From positions 558,001 to 622,000 of the forward strand of contig BCHS01000011.1 in assembly GCA_039545275.1 (NCBI GenBank): a stretch of DNA of 64,000 nt, written 5' to 3'. Position numbers and translations under genes: made by a program. This DNA is from Pseudomicrostroma phylloplanum. Lineage: Eukaryota; Basidiomycota; Exobasidiomycetes; Microstromatales. Of this stretch, positions 22,098-33,137 are shown in pieces. Under the pieces are notes generated by a model that saw only the letters and a list, made by a program, of their open reading frames with translations, made no database searches and was not told the DNA's origin. The first letter of the stretch is position 1; every line of letters starts with the position of its first letter.

Positions 22098-23807
22098 ATG
22101 GCACCTCCATCGCAGCCACAGACGGCACCAGAGGCCCTCGTAGGGGTCACCTCGTTCCCTCAGCTCACCGTCAGCGAGATCCTCGAGCAGCTCTACGAGA
22201 TTGACCTCCTCTGGGTTACCACCGAGGATATCAACAAGCCTACGTACCACTCTGCCCAGTCTATCTTCCTCAAGTGGATCGAGACGCTCAACCATGTCGG
22301 ACGCGACGACATCGAGGAGCAAGCCGAGAGGCTGGCGCTGGAGCAAGATCATGGAGAGCTATACAAGCAGGCCCTCTTCTTCACCCTCTTCTACCAGGAA
22401 GTGAGGATCCTCATGAAGGCCGCGCAGGTGCACAATTTCACCTCGCAAGATTTGCTCAAGCCTCAGCCGAAGAAGTTCAAGAAGCACATGAGCGCTCTGG
22501 TGAACTTCCACAGGTTCAGGCTGGATAGGCTGGAGGACCACGACGTGTATCAGAATGAGGCAGAGGAGTTTACAGACATCAAGAGCGAACTTGTGGTGGA
22601 CGTGGATCGATTGAGGGAGGCGATCCGGGCAAAGAAGTGAGTCGGCGGGATGTAAGAATCTGAGATACGTGGACTGTTTGACCTGATTTGACTTGCCTCG
22701 TCTCTGCCGCTCGCTAGGGAACAATTGGAGGACGAAGCGCCCAGAGCTCAGGTCATCCGCGAAGAATGCCAGACGCTCAGTGACGAGCTCGTCTCCCTCA
22801 AGTCTGAGCAGACCGAGATTCTCAAGCAAAGAGACGTTCTCAACAGCAAGAAGGCCAACCTGGTCGAGCTGCAGATGGCTCTGCAGACCGAGATTCGTCT
22901 CGGTACCGATAAGCTGAGGCGCTTGCAGAGTAGGATCGTGACGAGTCCAAAGGAGCTCAAGAATGCGTTGACGATGTTGAACGAGGAATTGCGAGAAGGC
23001 AAGGCTCATTTCCTCGATACGCAGAGGAAGGCCAAGGACTTGGATGCTCGCGTCGCACTGGCGAGGGAGGTAGAGGAGGTGAGTAGAGCAAAGGACAGCA
23101 GAAGGATTATAGGATGCATCTCTGACCACTGCCTTGACACCCTCCCCACTTGACCTTTGCAGGACCTCAATGCCTGTCAATCGCTTATGGTTTCGCTCGC
23201 TGCTGATCAGAACCGTCTCGACCTGATCCACCGTGAAGTGCGCTCTCTGGACGCAGACGACGACGGCCTCTCCTCTGCCTACTCTCAAGTCTCGCAGACG
23301 GTCTCTGCCAACAGTCGTCAATTGGAGAATGGACAGAAGCGCTGGGAGAGGATGAGGAAGACGCTAGAGGAGAAGAGGGAGATGTGGAAGAAGAGGGAGG
23401 AAGAATGGACCAAGAGGTGGGAGGCCGTAGAGGGCGAGATGAGGAAGAGGAGCGGTGAGGCGGGCAGGAAGCAGGCAGAAGGACGACAAGTCGAGAGAGA
23501 GGTGAGTGGGGATGGACTGAAGAGAGGGAGAGGTGTTCGGTGACTAACCCCACTGCTCGTTGCCCCACTCCTAGATCGAGGCGGAGCTGCGCAACTACGA
23601 CTTTGAGATCAGTCAGATGGTCAAGCATCGTAATGACCTCGTCAGACTGGCAGGTGAGTACGGCTGACCCTCTGGTATTCGATGCTTGCACAATGAGCTG
23701 ACTTTATACATGTCCTTCCGACAGAGACGTACATGGAGAGCATCTCCTCGCACTTGGACCTGGACGGCGAGGGCCTGGTGGTGGACTCGGCTCTGTGCGC
23801 TGCCTAA
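22098..23807 (+). CDS. Kinetochore protein Nuf2 (Ndc80 complex)
   Basis: Five exons, 22098-22636, 22718-23078, 23163-23501, 23575-23653 and 23725-23807; 466 aa, all junctions in phase. The N-terminal calponin-homology-like head (about aa 15-150: SFPQLTVSEILEQLYEIDL, ALFFTLFYQEVRILMKAAQV, KHMSALVNFHRFR) is followed by continuous coiled coil to the end. This is the Nuf2 architecture and length; Nuf2 pairs with Ndc80 to bind microtubules at kinetochores. The start is the ATG at 22098, because the conserved head begins within 20 residues. Introns of 71-84 bases are typical of the window. Confidence 0.93.
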
Positions 23808-24099
23808 AGAAGCGACGCGCCCTCTATATACCCTGGCCCAGCTCGGTTGCTCCTCCTCTCTTCGTTACCCGCATTCTGCTTCCCCTGTTGTATTTTCCCC
23901 TAGCTTGCGATTTCAATCTCGCCTCCTCTTCTCTGCCGTTCCGACGTCGCGTCGGAGGATGGCGATGGCCCGAGCGCGGCGAGGGGATTCGGGAGGTTGA
24001 CTTGTCCCGGAGTTGTCCCTCTTCTCCTTCTCCTCCTCCTCACTTCTAAGCGCATATACCCAGATACCAACCATACCATCCCCGTATCGCTGCGGGGTC

Positions 24100-27000
24100 A
24101 TGGCAGCCTCCTCCTCCTCCTCCTCTTCTTCCACCATCACCACTGCACCACGCCCTCGCGTCTCCTCATCCTACCTCGTCTCCCCCACCCCGCTCCTCTC
24201 ACCAACCCCCGCAACCCTCTCCTCCTCAATCAGCTCCGCCTCGCGCTCCCTCTCCCTCGCCTCCACCCACGAGTCCTCCCCTCACCCCCGCCGGTACGAG
24301 CTCGCCTACCCGCTCTACCTCCGTGCTGCTCGCGCTTTCCTATGGGCTGTGAGGAATTTGAGTCTTGATGGGGAGGGTGGGACAGCGCGAGAAGAGGAGA
24401 GGGAGAGAGAGAGGAGGGCAAGATTGAAGGAGAACCTCAAGCGACAGGCGGTGAGGGCTTTGCAGCGTGCAGAGAGGATACGCGAGGTCAAGGGCGCAGA
24501 GTGGGCCAGGAGGTGGGGNGGGATGAGCTCCAGAGGAGGAAGCGGGGGAGGGGGAGGATGTAAGGATGTTGAGGAGCAGGGCAGACGATTGGTCGATTCC
24601 AGCCGTATCAATGGCCTGGTATGCGAGCCTTGGTCTTCCTCTTCGAAGACCGGAGCAGCACTGGAGGCGTTTCCCCTGCCACTGCTGTCTGAAAAGCAAA
24701 GACGGACGGGAGCTAAGCTGAGCTCTGCGAGCAAAGTGTTCGGAGAGGAGGGACGGGGAGGATGTCGCCTATGGGATCCTACTCGACCCTTGAGGGGACA
24801 GGACATCACGCAAGACGCTGTTTCCAACTGTGGACTTGTAGCGGCTATGGAGGTCATCGCAGAGCATGACTTCAAGTGGCAGACAAAGGTGAGAGAGACG
24901 ACACATGCACCCTCGGTCGGCAAAGGTAACTGAACGACTACCGCCTTGTATCTGACCCTCAGCTCCTACGGCAGCCCCTCCTGGTCGATGAAGCCCAATT
25001 TGAAGCGTCGATGCCTGGCAAGAGCCTCTACACAGCGCGGCTACACCTCAATGGCTGCCTTAGGCTCGTGCACATCGACGACCAACTACCCTTTCACGAG
25101 GCCTCGGATGCTTCCTCCTCGTCAGCGGGACCTTCGTCGCCTTCAAGCAAGCAGCGCCGTCTGATGTGCGCCTCGGTCCGCTCGCTCTCGGCAGCTTCTC
25201 CCGACGTCGAACCCGCTCCTGCGATCCTCCTACCGTCACTGGTGGAAAAGGCCTGCCTCTCCGTTCTACGGACATATGCACCCCCCGGATCGGTCCCTGC
25301 AGAGGACCTGCACCTCCTGACTGGCTGGCTACCAGAGGTGGTCCACCTGCAAACACGCGAGCAAGACCTCAGCTCAAACGATGCAGATGTACAAGGCACT
25401 TCAGCGAGCAAAGGCAGCCAGGCGAAGCAGGCATCACTCTCCTCTTCGATCCAGAGAGAAAAGACGTTCCGCCGCGTGTACCAAGCGTGGGTCAAGGGAT
25501 GGGTGCTGGTTTGTGCAGGTACAGGCAGCAGCACATCGAGCGGGGAAAGCAGGGCAGCTGCAGCTATAGGTGTTGAACAAGGCTTGGTCCCGTCGCACAG
25601 CTATGCTGTCCTCGATATCGATGATGGACAGCGGGCTGACAGCAGCGGCAGCGGCAGCGGGGATCGATCTCTCACGCTCATGAACCCATGGAGACCGGCA
25701 GACGGGCCGGCAGAGAGCGAGGAAGTCAACAGCAGCAGCAGCAGCAGCAGCACGCTTCATCCCTCTTCCTCGCATCGTACAGCGACTCAAGCAACCGCAA
25801 GACCTCTCGGAGGCACGAACTCGCCCTCTACTCTGAGCTGGGAGCGCTTCCTCCACTCTTTCTCGACACTGCATCTGGCTTGGAACCCGCTGGCGCTCTT
25901 CACGTACATGGACGAGGTGCATGGCTCGTGGGAGAGTGGGGATGAGGCTACTGCTGATGGCAGCGGTACAGGTACAAGTGCAGGTGCAAGTGCGAGCGCA
26001 GGCGAAGGCGAAGAAGGCAGAGAGGGACGGGCGGCGGCTGTGCGGGATACGACTTTTACTCTGCGAGTCACAGCTCCTCCTCCTTCTCCTGGCGGCGTGG
26101 AAGACAATGCTCAAGAGGACGGTGGATCGGACAGCAGCAGCAGCGAAGGGACAGGCGAAGTCTGGCTTCACCTCACACGCCACAGCAAGAAGACTCGCAC
26201 CTCCTCTTCCACCTCCTCTTCCTCTGAGGAACTCGATGGGGAGTCTCCCGCCGACAGGGAAGGGGAGAAGAGGTTCATTGCCATTCATATCTACGAGAGC
26301 GCGACTGGTGGATCGGAGGGGTATCAGAGTACTAGAGTGGTGCCGCTTGGTGGAGAGAGGGGGAGCAGCGCAGTGAGTGACAAGTGATGAAGCGCCCAGT
26401 GGAAGGCGAAGAGACAGGAAAGAAGCTCTGACCACCTCATCTCCTGCCCACTCTCGCGCTCATCAGGGAGGCATCTACGTCAACACCTGCCACCACCTAG
26501 TGCGCTTCAAGCCCTCCTTCCTCGACGCTCTGCTCCGCTCCGACCAGCCACCCTCGGCGCAGACGGCCCGCGCCTCAAAAGAGTATCAGATTGTCCTCTC
26601 CCTGCACGCTCCAGTTGAAGAGGAAGGCGAGGATGTCAACTTTACGCTGCGCGCTTGGAGTCGGTACGAGGTCTCTCTGGACGAAGTCGAGCAGGAGCCA
26701 GGATGGACGAGCATGGTGAGTATGGTTAGGTGCATTGCGATGTAGTGACACTGGAGAAAGGGCTACGTGCTGACCAAGCCCCTCATTTGGAACAGCTCCG
26801 CGGCTCCTGGTCTTCGAGCACCTCAGGTGGCCATCTCGAGTGCCCCTCCTTTCCCGCAAACCCTCAATACCTCCTCAGCCTACCGCCCAACAGCCCAGCC
26901 ATGTCCCTCNCCCTCNCCCTCTCCGCCACTCCACCCCTTCCAATCCACATCCTCGTGGTGCACTCTCCCCCGCTCACAGCGCACACCTCTCGAGTGGTGC

Positions 27001-27848
27001 GCGTGGACCGGGCAGAGGGGAGCGACATTGTCGCGCAGAGCGGCGAGTACACCTATGGCTTTGCGAGGGTCAAGGTGCTCCTCCCTCCCACGGCGCGGGA
27101 CCGTGGAGGACACTACCACGTTGTTTTGAGCACCTACAACGCTGGTGTAGAGGGAGACTTCAAGCTGAGGATCGAAGGCATGGCCCGCGTCGTCGTCTCG
27201 GAGCGGACCGTCAGCACCCTGCCCAATACGCTCGCAGGAGCAGGTGCGGGTACGGGTGGAGCAACGGGAGCCGAAGGTGCGAAGGGATCTCTGCTCCTGA
27301 GTCCCATTTCGATGGAAGGAGCAGGCATGTTTGCCAAGAGGGAGAGGGGCCGCTGGGCGTGTGCTGATGGCAGCGCGGGGGGAGCTCCGAGGTACGGGCG
27401 GTACGACAGCAATCCTTCGTGGGCGATCAGGCTGGTCGGGGGCCAGCAGCAGCAGCAGCCCTTTGCCAGAGCCGCTTTCCGCTTGAGGGCCGAGGCGTCG
27501 GTGGCCCCTTCGCGGGACAATGAAGAGGGCGATCATGGCCAGGGGACCAGTGCTACCGAGCTTCGGTCGCCCCCGCCCATCAACCTGTCTCTCTTCCTGG
27601 TCCCTCCACAGTACGTCGAAAAGCCCAGCCTCACGCTGCGAGGCAGTGGGGGACTCCCCGCACCATTAGCGACTACGGATCGCTACACGGTCTCACCTGC
27701 GGGAGTGGCCCTGCACGATGTGCGCTTGAAGCGGGGAGAGGTGTACATCGCCGTTGCCAGCTGTTTTGAGGCCGGCGAGGCGGGACAGGGGGATTTCACC
27801 TTGCTTGGTTGGTGTGCGGAGAGGGCCTGGACGATGGACCGCGTGTAG
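24100..27848 (+). CDS. Calpain-like cysteine protease Rim13/PalB
   Basis: Four exons, 24100-24888, 24963-26372, 26467-26715 and 26796-27848; 1166 aa. Order: Ser/Pro-rich N terminus; a helical MIT-like region (LAYPLYLRAARAFLWAVRNLSL, then a long charged helix); a calpain core with catalytic Cys in SNCGLVAAMEV (about aa 244), His in LVPSHSYAVLDID (about aa 475) and Asn in LTLMNPWR (about aa 504); then C2-like beta-rich domains. Rim13/PalB processes the Rim101/PacC factor in ambient-pH signalling on ESCRT membranes. The family is normally 700-850 aa; the excess is low-complexity Ser/Gly/Ala insertions, mainly at 25360-25790 and 25930-26240. Ambiguous bases at 24519, 26910 and 26916 affect single codons and mark difficult sequence. 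Convergent with frataxin. Confidence 0.9.
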
Positions 27849-27987
27849 CTGGCCGGCTTGCAGACGCAGAGGTGGGCCGGGGCGGGGCGCATCATTCTTG
27901 TATAGACTCTTGACATTAATCCGTGATCACCATTGCCTGTATCTCCAGCCTTCTCGCCCCTCTGCAATCTGCAACGCCCTCCTTTTC

Positions 27988-28759
27988 TTACTCTGCGCCC
28001 TCGAGTACATCCCTGAGCACATGCACCTGCTGTCCCATGACTTCGCTGAGCTCCTGATCTAGCAGCTCGTGGAAGACGGTGCGCTCCCCCTCCTTGAAGC
28101 AGACCCATACGCCTTCCTCGGTCGAGTAATCGAAGCGCTTGGGTCCGCTGTGAGATGAGCAAGCAAGAGGGTGCAAAGTGGTCAGCTCTCTGCCTGCTCT
28201 CACATGTCAAGTAATCCTGCGCTAGCAGCTCCTCGCCTTCCCTTCCCCCTCGCCTCGCCTCGTCTCACCTAGTAGGGCTACTAAGCCAAATCTGCTTATT
28301 CGCCGGCTGTTTATTAAGCACATACGTTCCCCTCGGAGGAACCTTCAACGTCAACACTCCCTGCGAATACTCCACCTCCCATTCCCCCTCTGAAGCCCCT
28401 GGAGCAGAAGAGTTCTCCACGAGGTCTTCGAGTTGGAGGAAGAGGGACTCGAGAGTTGATTCGGAGAGGGAGTGGTACGATTGAGGGGAGAGCTCGCCAG
28501 GGTGGTCCTTTTGGTGGGAGGGAGTGGAGGAAAAGGGGCGGACGAGAGGAGGATTGAGGGTTGAGGATGTGGTAGGGAGTCGGATGGCGGAGGAAGCCGG
28601 GCGGGGCAGGGAGGTGAAGGGTCTGCTACCTTGCTGCGTGACGGCAGCAGCAGGTGACCGCAACCGCAGGACGCGCCTCGATGTGCGAGCGGAGAGACTG
28701 CTCGTTGAGCTCGATGCCACTGCGGAGGCAGATGCTCGTGCACGTAATGAAGAGGCCAT
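27988..28759 (-). CDS. Frataxin (mitochondrial iron-sulfur assembly)
   Basis: Two exons, 28759-28269 and 28147-27988, joined in phase 2; 216 aa. The N-terminal 80 residues are Arg/Ser/Ala-rich with no acidic residues, a mitochondrial presequence. The mature part shows YHSLSESTLESLFLQLEDL (acidic helix 1), WEVEYSQGVLTLKVPPRGTY, VLNKQPANKQIWLSSP and, across the splice, GPKRFDYS, the frataxin signature. Frataxin binds the Nfs1-Isu1 complex in the matrix and promotes Fe-S cluster synthesis. Only 139 bases separate its stop from that of RIM13 on the other strand, so the two 3' UTRs probably overlap. Confidence 0.95.
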
Positions 28760-29798
28760 GCTGGGAATCATTGTGGTGAGCGTATCGAGGCCGAGCTGAG
28801 CTGAGGTGGTGATGGAGTGAGTGGAGATGTGACCTCGCGTGCTTCCTTCTTGCGAGGTGTGACAGACGGAAAGAGCCGCCGCCGGCCGCCGGCCGCTCCG
28901 TTCCGAGCCCAAAGCCAGCCACAGACCCCCCCTCCCCGGCCCCCTCCCCTGCTTCACAAACAAACCCCCCTCTGTCGGTCGAAATAAGGTGCTGCCTGCC
29001 TGTCGCTGTGTGTCCCTACCTACCTACGGCGACTTCTCTTCGCTCCCTCGCCTCGCCTTGACCCCCTCTTCGTGCCGAGCCAAGGCAAGACGAGGCACCT
29101 GCTCCAGCCGGTGCGGTGCGATGTTGGCCGCCGCTGCCGCCGCCGCCGCGGGGCGTGGCTGAGGCGAGGCAGGAGCGAGGAGCCCTTGCAGCAGCCACAC
29201 TCACACACACACCACCACACACCACCACTCGGCCTGGCCTGGCCTCTAATTTTGGCGCAGGACACAGCGCAGGTCGACAAAGACCAAGACCTCGTGGAGA
29301 ACCTTGCACCTTGCACCTTGCACCCTCTCATGTGTTTGAACTCGCACGCAAGGGATGAATAGGTGAACAAGGTGACAGGCGGGGCGGGAGTGGCTTTGCC
29401 CGAACATCAGGGGGCCCGTGGGCAAACACAACGCAACGCAACGCACCGCGACAGCCACCTAGTCGCCGAATGGGAGTGACAGTGGTAGTGGCCGTTGCAT
29501 CTAAGAATGAGCGAGCGGGGCGTAGCTTTGCTTGCATCGGCCGGCAAGGCGAGGTGGGTGCACACTCCCTCTTTGCTCCCCCTTGCCGTTGCCGAAGCCG
29601 AAGAAGGGGGACTGTGACTGTGATGATCAGAGGTTGTTTGCTGCGAGTGGCTGCTGGCCGAGAAAGAGGGTGAGGGTGAGATGGGTCCAAAGTAGTACAT
29701 AACAGTGGGTGGGAAGCTTGAGCAGGCTGGTTGTACCCCCCATCGTGCACCCCCTACCACTCCTCTTCCTCATCTCTCCACCACCACCTTCCTTCAGC
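28760..29798. other. Intergenic region with low-complexity tracts
   Basis: Upstream of frataxin (-) and of the secreted protein gene (+). It contains ACACACACCACCACACACCACCAC near 29200-29225 and three copies of CACCTTGCA near 29303-29322. Open frames are short and random-looking. No gene supported. Confidence 0.5.
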
Positions 29799-30461
29799 AT
29801 GCGCTCCTTCTCCTTTTCTCTCCTGTCTCTCGCCTGCCTCGTCCTGATCCAGCTGCTGTGCAGCCCCCTCCCGCAAGTGCAGGGCAAAGCCGTACTCCCT
29901 GCCCCACCTTCACACACGAACGCCCACGATGGCTCGGTCTCTCTGCCCACCGTAGCTCCTTCGCAGGCCTTTGTAGAGAAGAGGCGTCGTAAAGAGGCGA
30001 GAAAGGAGATGAAGCGACATGCCGCCATGGTCGGTCGTGCTGCTCCTGTCCCCGCTGCTGCTGCTCCTGTCGCTGGTCGACGTAGAGCGCAACCCCTCGG
30101 CAGGCGGGACAGTAACCCGGACATCATCAAGGCGCGCGATGGGCTGGTCCCACTGCAGCACCTACCTCGCCAACAACAACAGCAGGAGAGGGCTGAACAG
30201 AAGAAGAAGAGGGCGTGCACTACGAGTGAAAAGAGGAAGAGGGCATTGAAGAGGGAGAAGAGGGCGCTGAAGGCCAAGGCGAAGGCGAAGAGGGCAGAAG
30301 CTAAGGCTGCTGCGGCCCAGAGTTCAGAAGAGAGGAGGTATGCTCCGTGAGTCACTCGCGCTCACAGAAACGCACTTGGCAGAATGAGCAGACCAATCCT
30401 GACTATATGTATCCTTGCATCTCGTCTCCACAGCGACCCCGCGGACCATCCTCTCAACTGA
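29799..30461 (+). CDS. Small secreted Lys/Arg-rich protein
   Basis: Two exons, 29799-30346 and 30434-30461, give 191 aa ending YAPDPADHPLN. Reading through the donor instead stops at 30350 with 183 aa. The N terminus (MRSFSFSLLSLACLVLIQLL then CSPLPQVQG) is a clear signal peptide, with cleavage probably after QVQG. The mature protein is very basic: clusters EKRRRKEARKEMKR, RRRAQP and a C-terminal KREKRALKAKAKAKRAEAKA helix, plus a polyglutamine patch. There are no cysteines after the signal and many KR/RR dibasic sites for a Kex2-type protease. Function unknown: candidate secreted effector, cell-wall protein or peptide precursor. The 87-base intron has GTGAGT and CACAG ends with a plausible CTGAC branch site. 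Confidence 0.6.
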
Positions 30462-31128
30462 TATGCGCCCACCCAACTTACACTGGCAGGTCCAGCTCGA
30501 CTCTCTCCGGTTTCGGCCCCGCTTCCGCTTCACATTAGAGGTCCCTTCCCCGGACCTGGCTCGCTGGTCGAGCACTTGGCGCGTCTAGATAGATTGGCAT
30601 AAACAAATCGATATACACACAGAGAGGGAGAGAGACGGCGGAGGGGCAAGGAATCGTTCCGGAACGATTCTTCCCTCCTTGTCAGTAGATGCTTGCTCCG
30701 AGGGACCTGTCCATATTCCAGACCCGATTCGCTTTCTCTTTCTTCACATCTTCACATCAATGTAGCCCATCTCATCCCAGCTTAGAGCGTCGCACCACAT
30801 CGGTTCCAGAAGAAGCAGATCATTGTCACGCTCGCTACTCATCCCATCTCATCTCATGTGCGTGTGCAATATGTGTATGAAGAAGTGTCGTGCGTAAAGG
30901 ATCACAAAGAGCAAGAGCAAGAGCCAAAAGCAAAAGGAAAAGGAGCAGCGAGACGGGCAAGAAAGACGAAAGAGTGGAAGGACTGAAGCAGAGAGTATGA
31001 GACGAGACGAGACGCGGTAGTCGAGGGAAAGCATGGGGAGGGAAGAGGGGGAGGACAAGGGAAGGTATGGGGCCCGGCAGAATGCGGCAGCACGCCACGT
31101 TGGCTCCTCGTATCTCACTTCTCGCCTC
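30462..31128. other. Convergent intergenic region
   Basis: 3' flanks of the secreted-protein gene (+) and the three-exon hypothetical (-). It carries a perfect 20-bp palindrome at 30651-30670 and A/G-rich runs at 30900-30985. A GT donor (CAG/GTGAGG) on the minus strand near 31175 could extend the minus gene into this region. No separate gene seen. Confidence 0.5.
30651..30670. repeat. Perfect 20-bp palindrome
   Basis: GAATCGTTCCGGAACGATTC reads identically on both strands with no spacer. It lies about 190 bases downstream of the secreted-protein stop. It could be a dimeric protein site or a cruciform/terminator hairpin. Confidence 0.9.
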
Positions 31129-32052
31129 TCACATCTCCATACTACTCATCCTCTCTCCCGCTCCACCCAAGCTCCTCACCTGCATCCTTCCAGCACCAGC
31201 GTTAGCAGCACCAGCACCAGTAGCGCCTCCCTGAGGTCCAAAGAGACTGATGGGCTTGGCTTTAGTGTGATGCTTCTTCTTTGCGAGGTTCAGCTTCGAG
31301 GTGCAGGGGGAGAGCATGTTGTCTGTTGGCGAGTGGAAGTTGGAAGCAGAGGCGGCGCGTACTGCTAGTGGTGCTGTTGCCTGTTGAGCAGAGAAAGAGA
31401 GAGGGGAGAGAATGGTCAGGGTTAGTAAGGGCGCTCAGCGACTGGGCCAGGCCGGTGAGTGCGTTATAAGGTGACTTTCCTCCAACTCACCCTCCTGTGT
31501 CCCTCCTCCTCGCTCATACTGCACACCAGTCCATCTCCCGCCCTCCTCTTTAGTACAATCAAACTCCTTGTAGCTCCAGCCACCATCTCCTCTCCCTGAC
31601 CTCCAACGATCTGGTCCACCACGAGACTCCCAGCGGGCAAAGTCTCTGGTGTGCTCAGCAGTCGGTGCGTGATCGAGCGAGGAGCGCCACCAATGAACGA
31701 GGCTTGCAGTTTGTTAAGGCCAGAGTGGCCTACGAGGACTTCGCCCTTGGGGGAAGAGTAGAGGACATCTGGGGCGAAGCAGCGGAGCGTCTGCTCGGAG
31801 GCGGTGGGTGAAGTGGGGGAGTAGATCTGAGAGGTGGTGAAGAAGAACAGAGGAGAGAGAAGGCGTCAGGGAAGATACTCAGGCAGCTCATCCTGAGGCC
31901 TCTGCCCCCTCTCGCGGCCGACTCACCTCTACGAGACAGGCGAGCAAGACTCGCTCCTCTTCATTGGCTACCTCGCGCTCAGGGAGGAGCATGGACGACT
32001 CGGGGCTCATTCCGGCGGCATTGAGCTTGACTTTGGACGAAGAAGGGAACAT
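31129..32052 (-). CDS. Unrecognised three-exon protein
   Basis: No long ATG-initiated frame exists, but three phase-0 exons join cleanly: 32052-31927 (MFPSSSKVKLNAAGMSPESS..., ending VLLACLVE), 31826-31491 (IYSPTSPTASEQTL..., VVDQIVGGQGEEMVAGA) and 31380-31129 (ATAPLAVRAASASNFHSP..., ending SSMEM). Donors are GTGAGT; acceptors are CTCTCAG and CAACAG. The product is 237 aa with no signal peptide or membrane segment. Exon 2 is the most structured part; exon 3 has a basic patch (NLAKKKHHTKAKP) that may be a nuclear signal. I do not recognise the family. A further intron near 31175 could change the last 15 residues. Confidence 0.6.
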
Positions 32053-33137
32053 CTTGAGAATAGTAGAAGGAGGGAGTGGGAGATTCGAGCGAGGTTGCTG
32101 TTGCTGTTGAGGTATTGAGGTGCTTTGGAAGTGGAAGAGATGGTCTATTGCAAATGGGTCTTGCTTGTGCTGAGGTTTGCTTTCGCTGATGGAGAGAGGG
32201 TCTATTGTGTATTCTTGTGTCTCGCTCTATTGAGTCTTCCGGTGTAAGGACGTCCTCTAACCAATCTAACTTGCTAAGTCGAAGATGAAATAAGGAGAGG
32301 AGAAGAGGAACATCCCTCCCCTCTCATCGGATTTGAAGGCGGGCAGCCCACGCACGCGAGGCGCGAGTCCAACACTTGCGTCGGAGTTTCGGCGTCCTAC
32401 GTCTACGTCTTCAGCCACGCACGCGGGGCAGGACTTGAACATCTACACGTACGCGGGCAGGGCAGGGCGGGCAGCGTACGGGCAGGGCAGGCAGGCAAGC
32501 AGGCAAGGCAAGGCACGCGCGCGTGTGGGTGTGCGTGTGCGTGTGCGTCTAGTCTAGCCATTCGCTCATCCTGCCATCGTCATCTGTGTTGGCGTTAGCG
32601 CAGCAGAGCCCCAATACCTCACTCGCTCGCAGGTACTCTTATGATCATATGAGATTGATTGAATCGCATCTGATCTGATCTGGTCTGACTGAGCACGAGC
32701 ACGAGCACGAGTCTAGGCGCACGGCACAAGACCTTCAAGCAACAGCGCGACAGAGACACGGCTCGGAGACAGAGAGAGCACGAGGGTACGAAAGGGGTAA
32801 TTGGGTGGAGGGGACAGATGCAAAAAAGCACAAGATATACCGGAACACATTGGAAAGGTCGGGGGAGGGGGAATCAAGGGGGTTCGGGGGTTACGAGGGA
32901 GGAAAGGAGAGGGGACGAGGACACAGAAGACGAAGACAATACGAAGACAATGCCTCGCTTCGCCTCGTCTCACCTGTCGCCCACTACTCTTTCCCCTCGC
33001 ATCGCACTACTTCCCGACCCGCCTTTGGGGTACTAGGCAGCAAAGAAAACCACTGAACGCTAGCGCATTCGCGTTGGCGTTTGCAATTCTATCATCGTTC
33101 AAAGAAGATCGGTCGTGTCCTACGCGACGCGTGGCAC
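32053..33137. other. Intergenic region, no gene seen
   Basis: Upstream of the hypothetical (-) and downstream of the CSC1-like gene (-). It holds GCAGG/GGCAAG-rich repeats at 32458-32520, alternating GTGTGCGTGTGCGTGTGC at about 32526-32547 and CACGAG repeats at 32694-32712. No coding signal. Confidence 0.5.
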
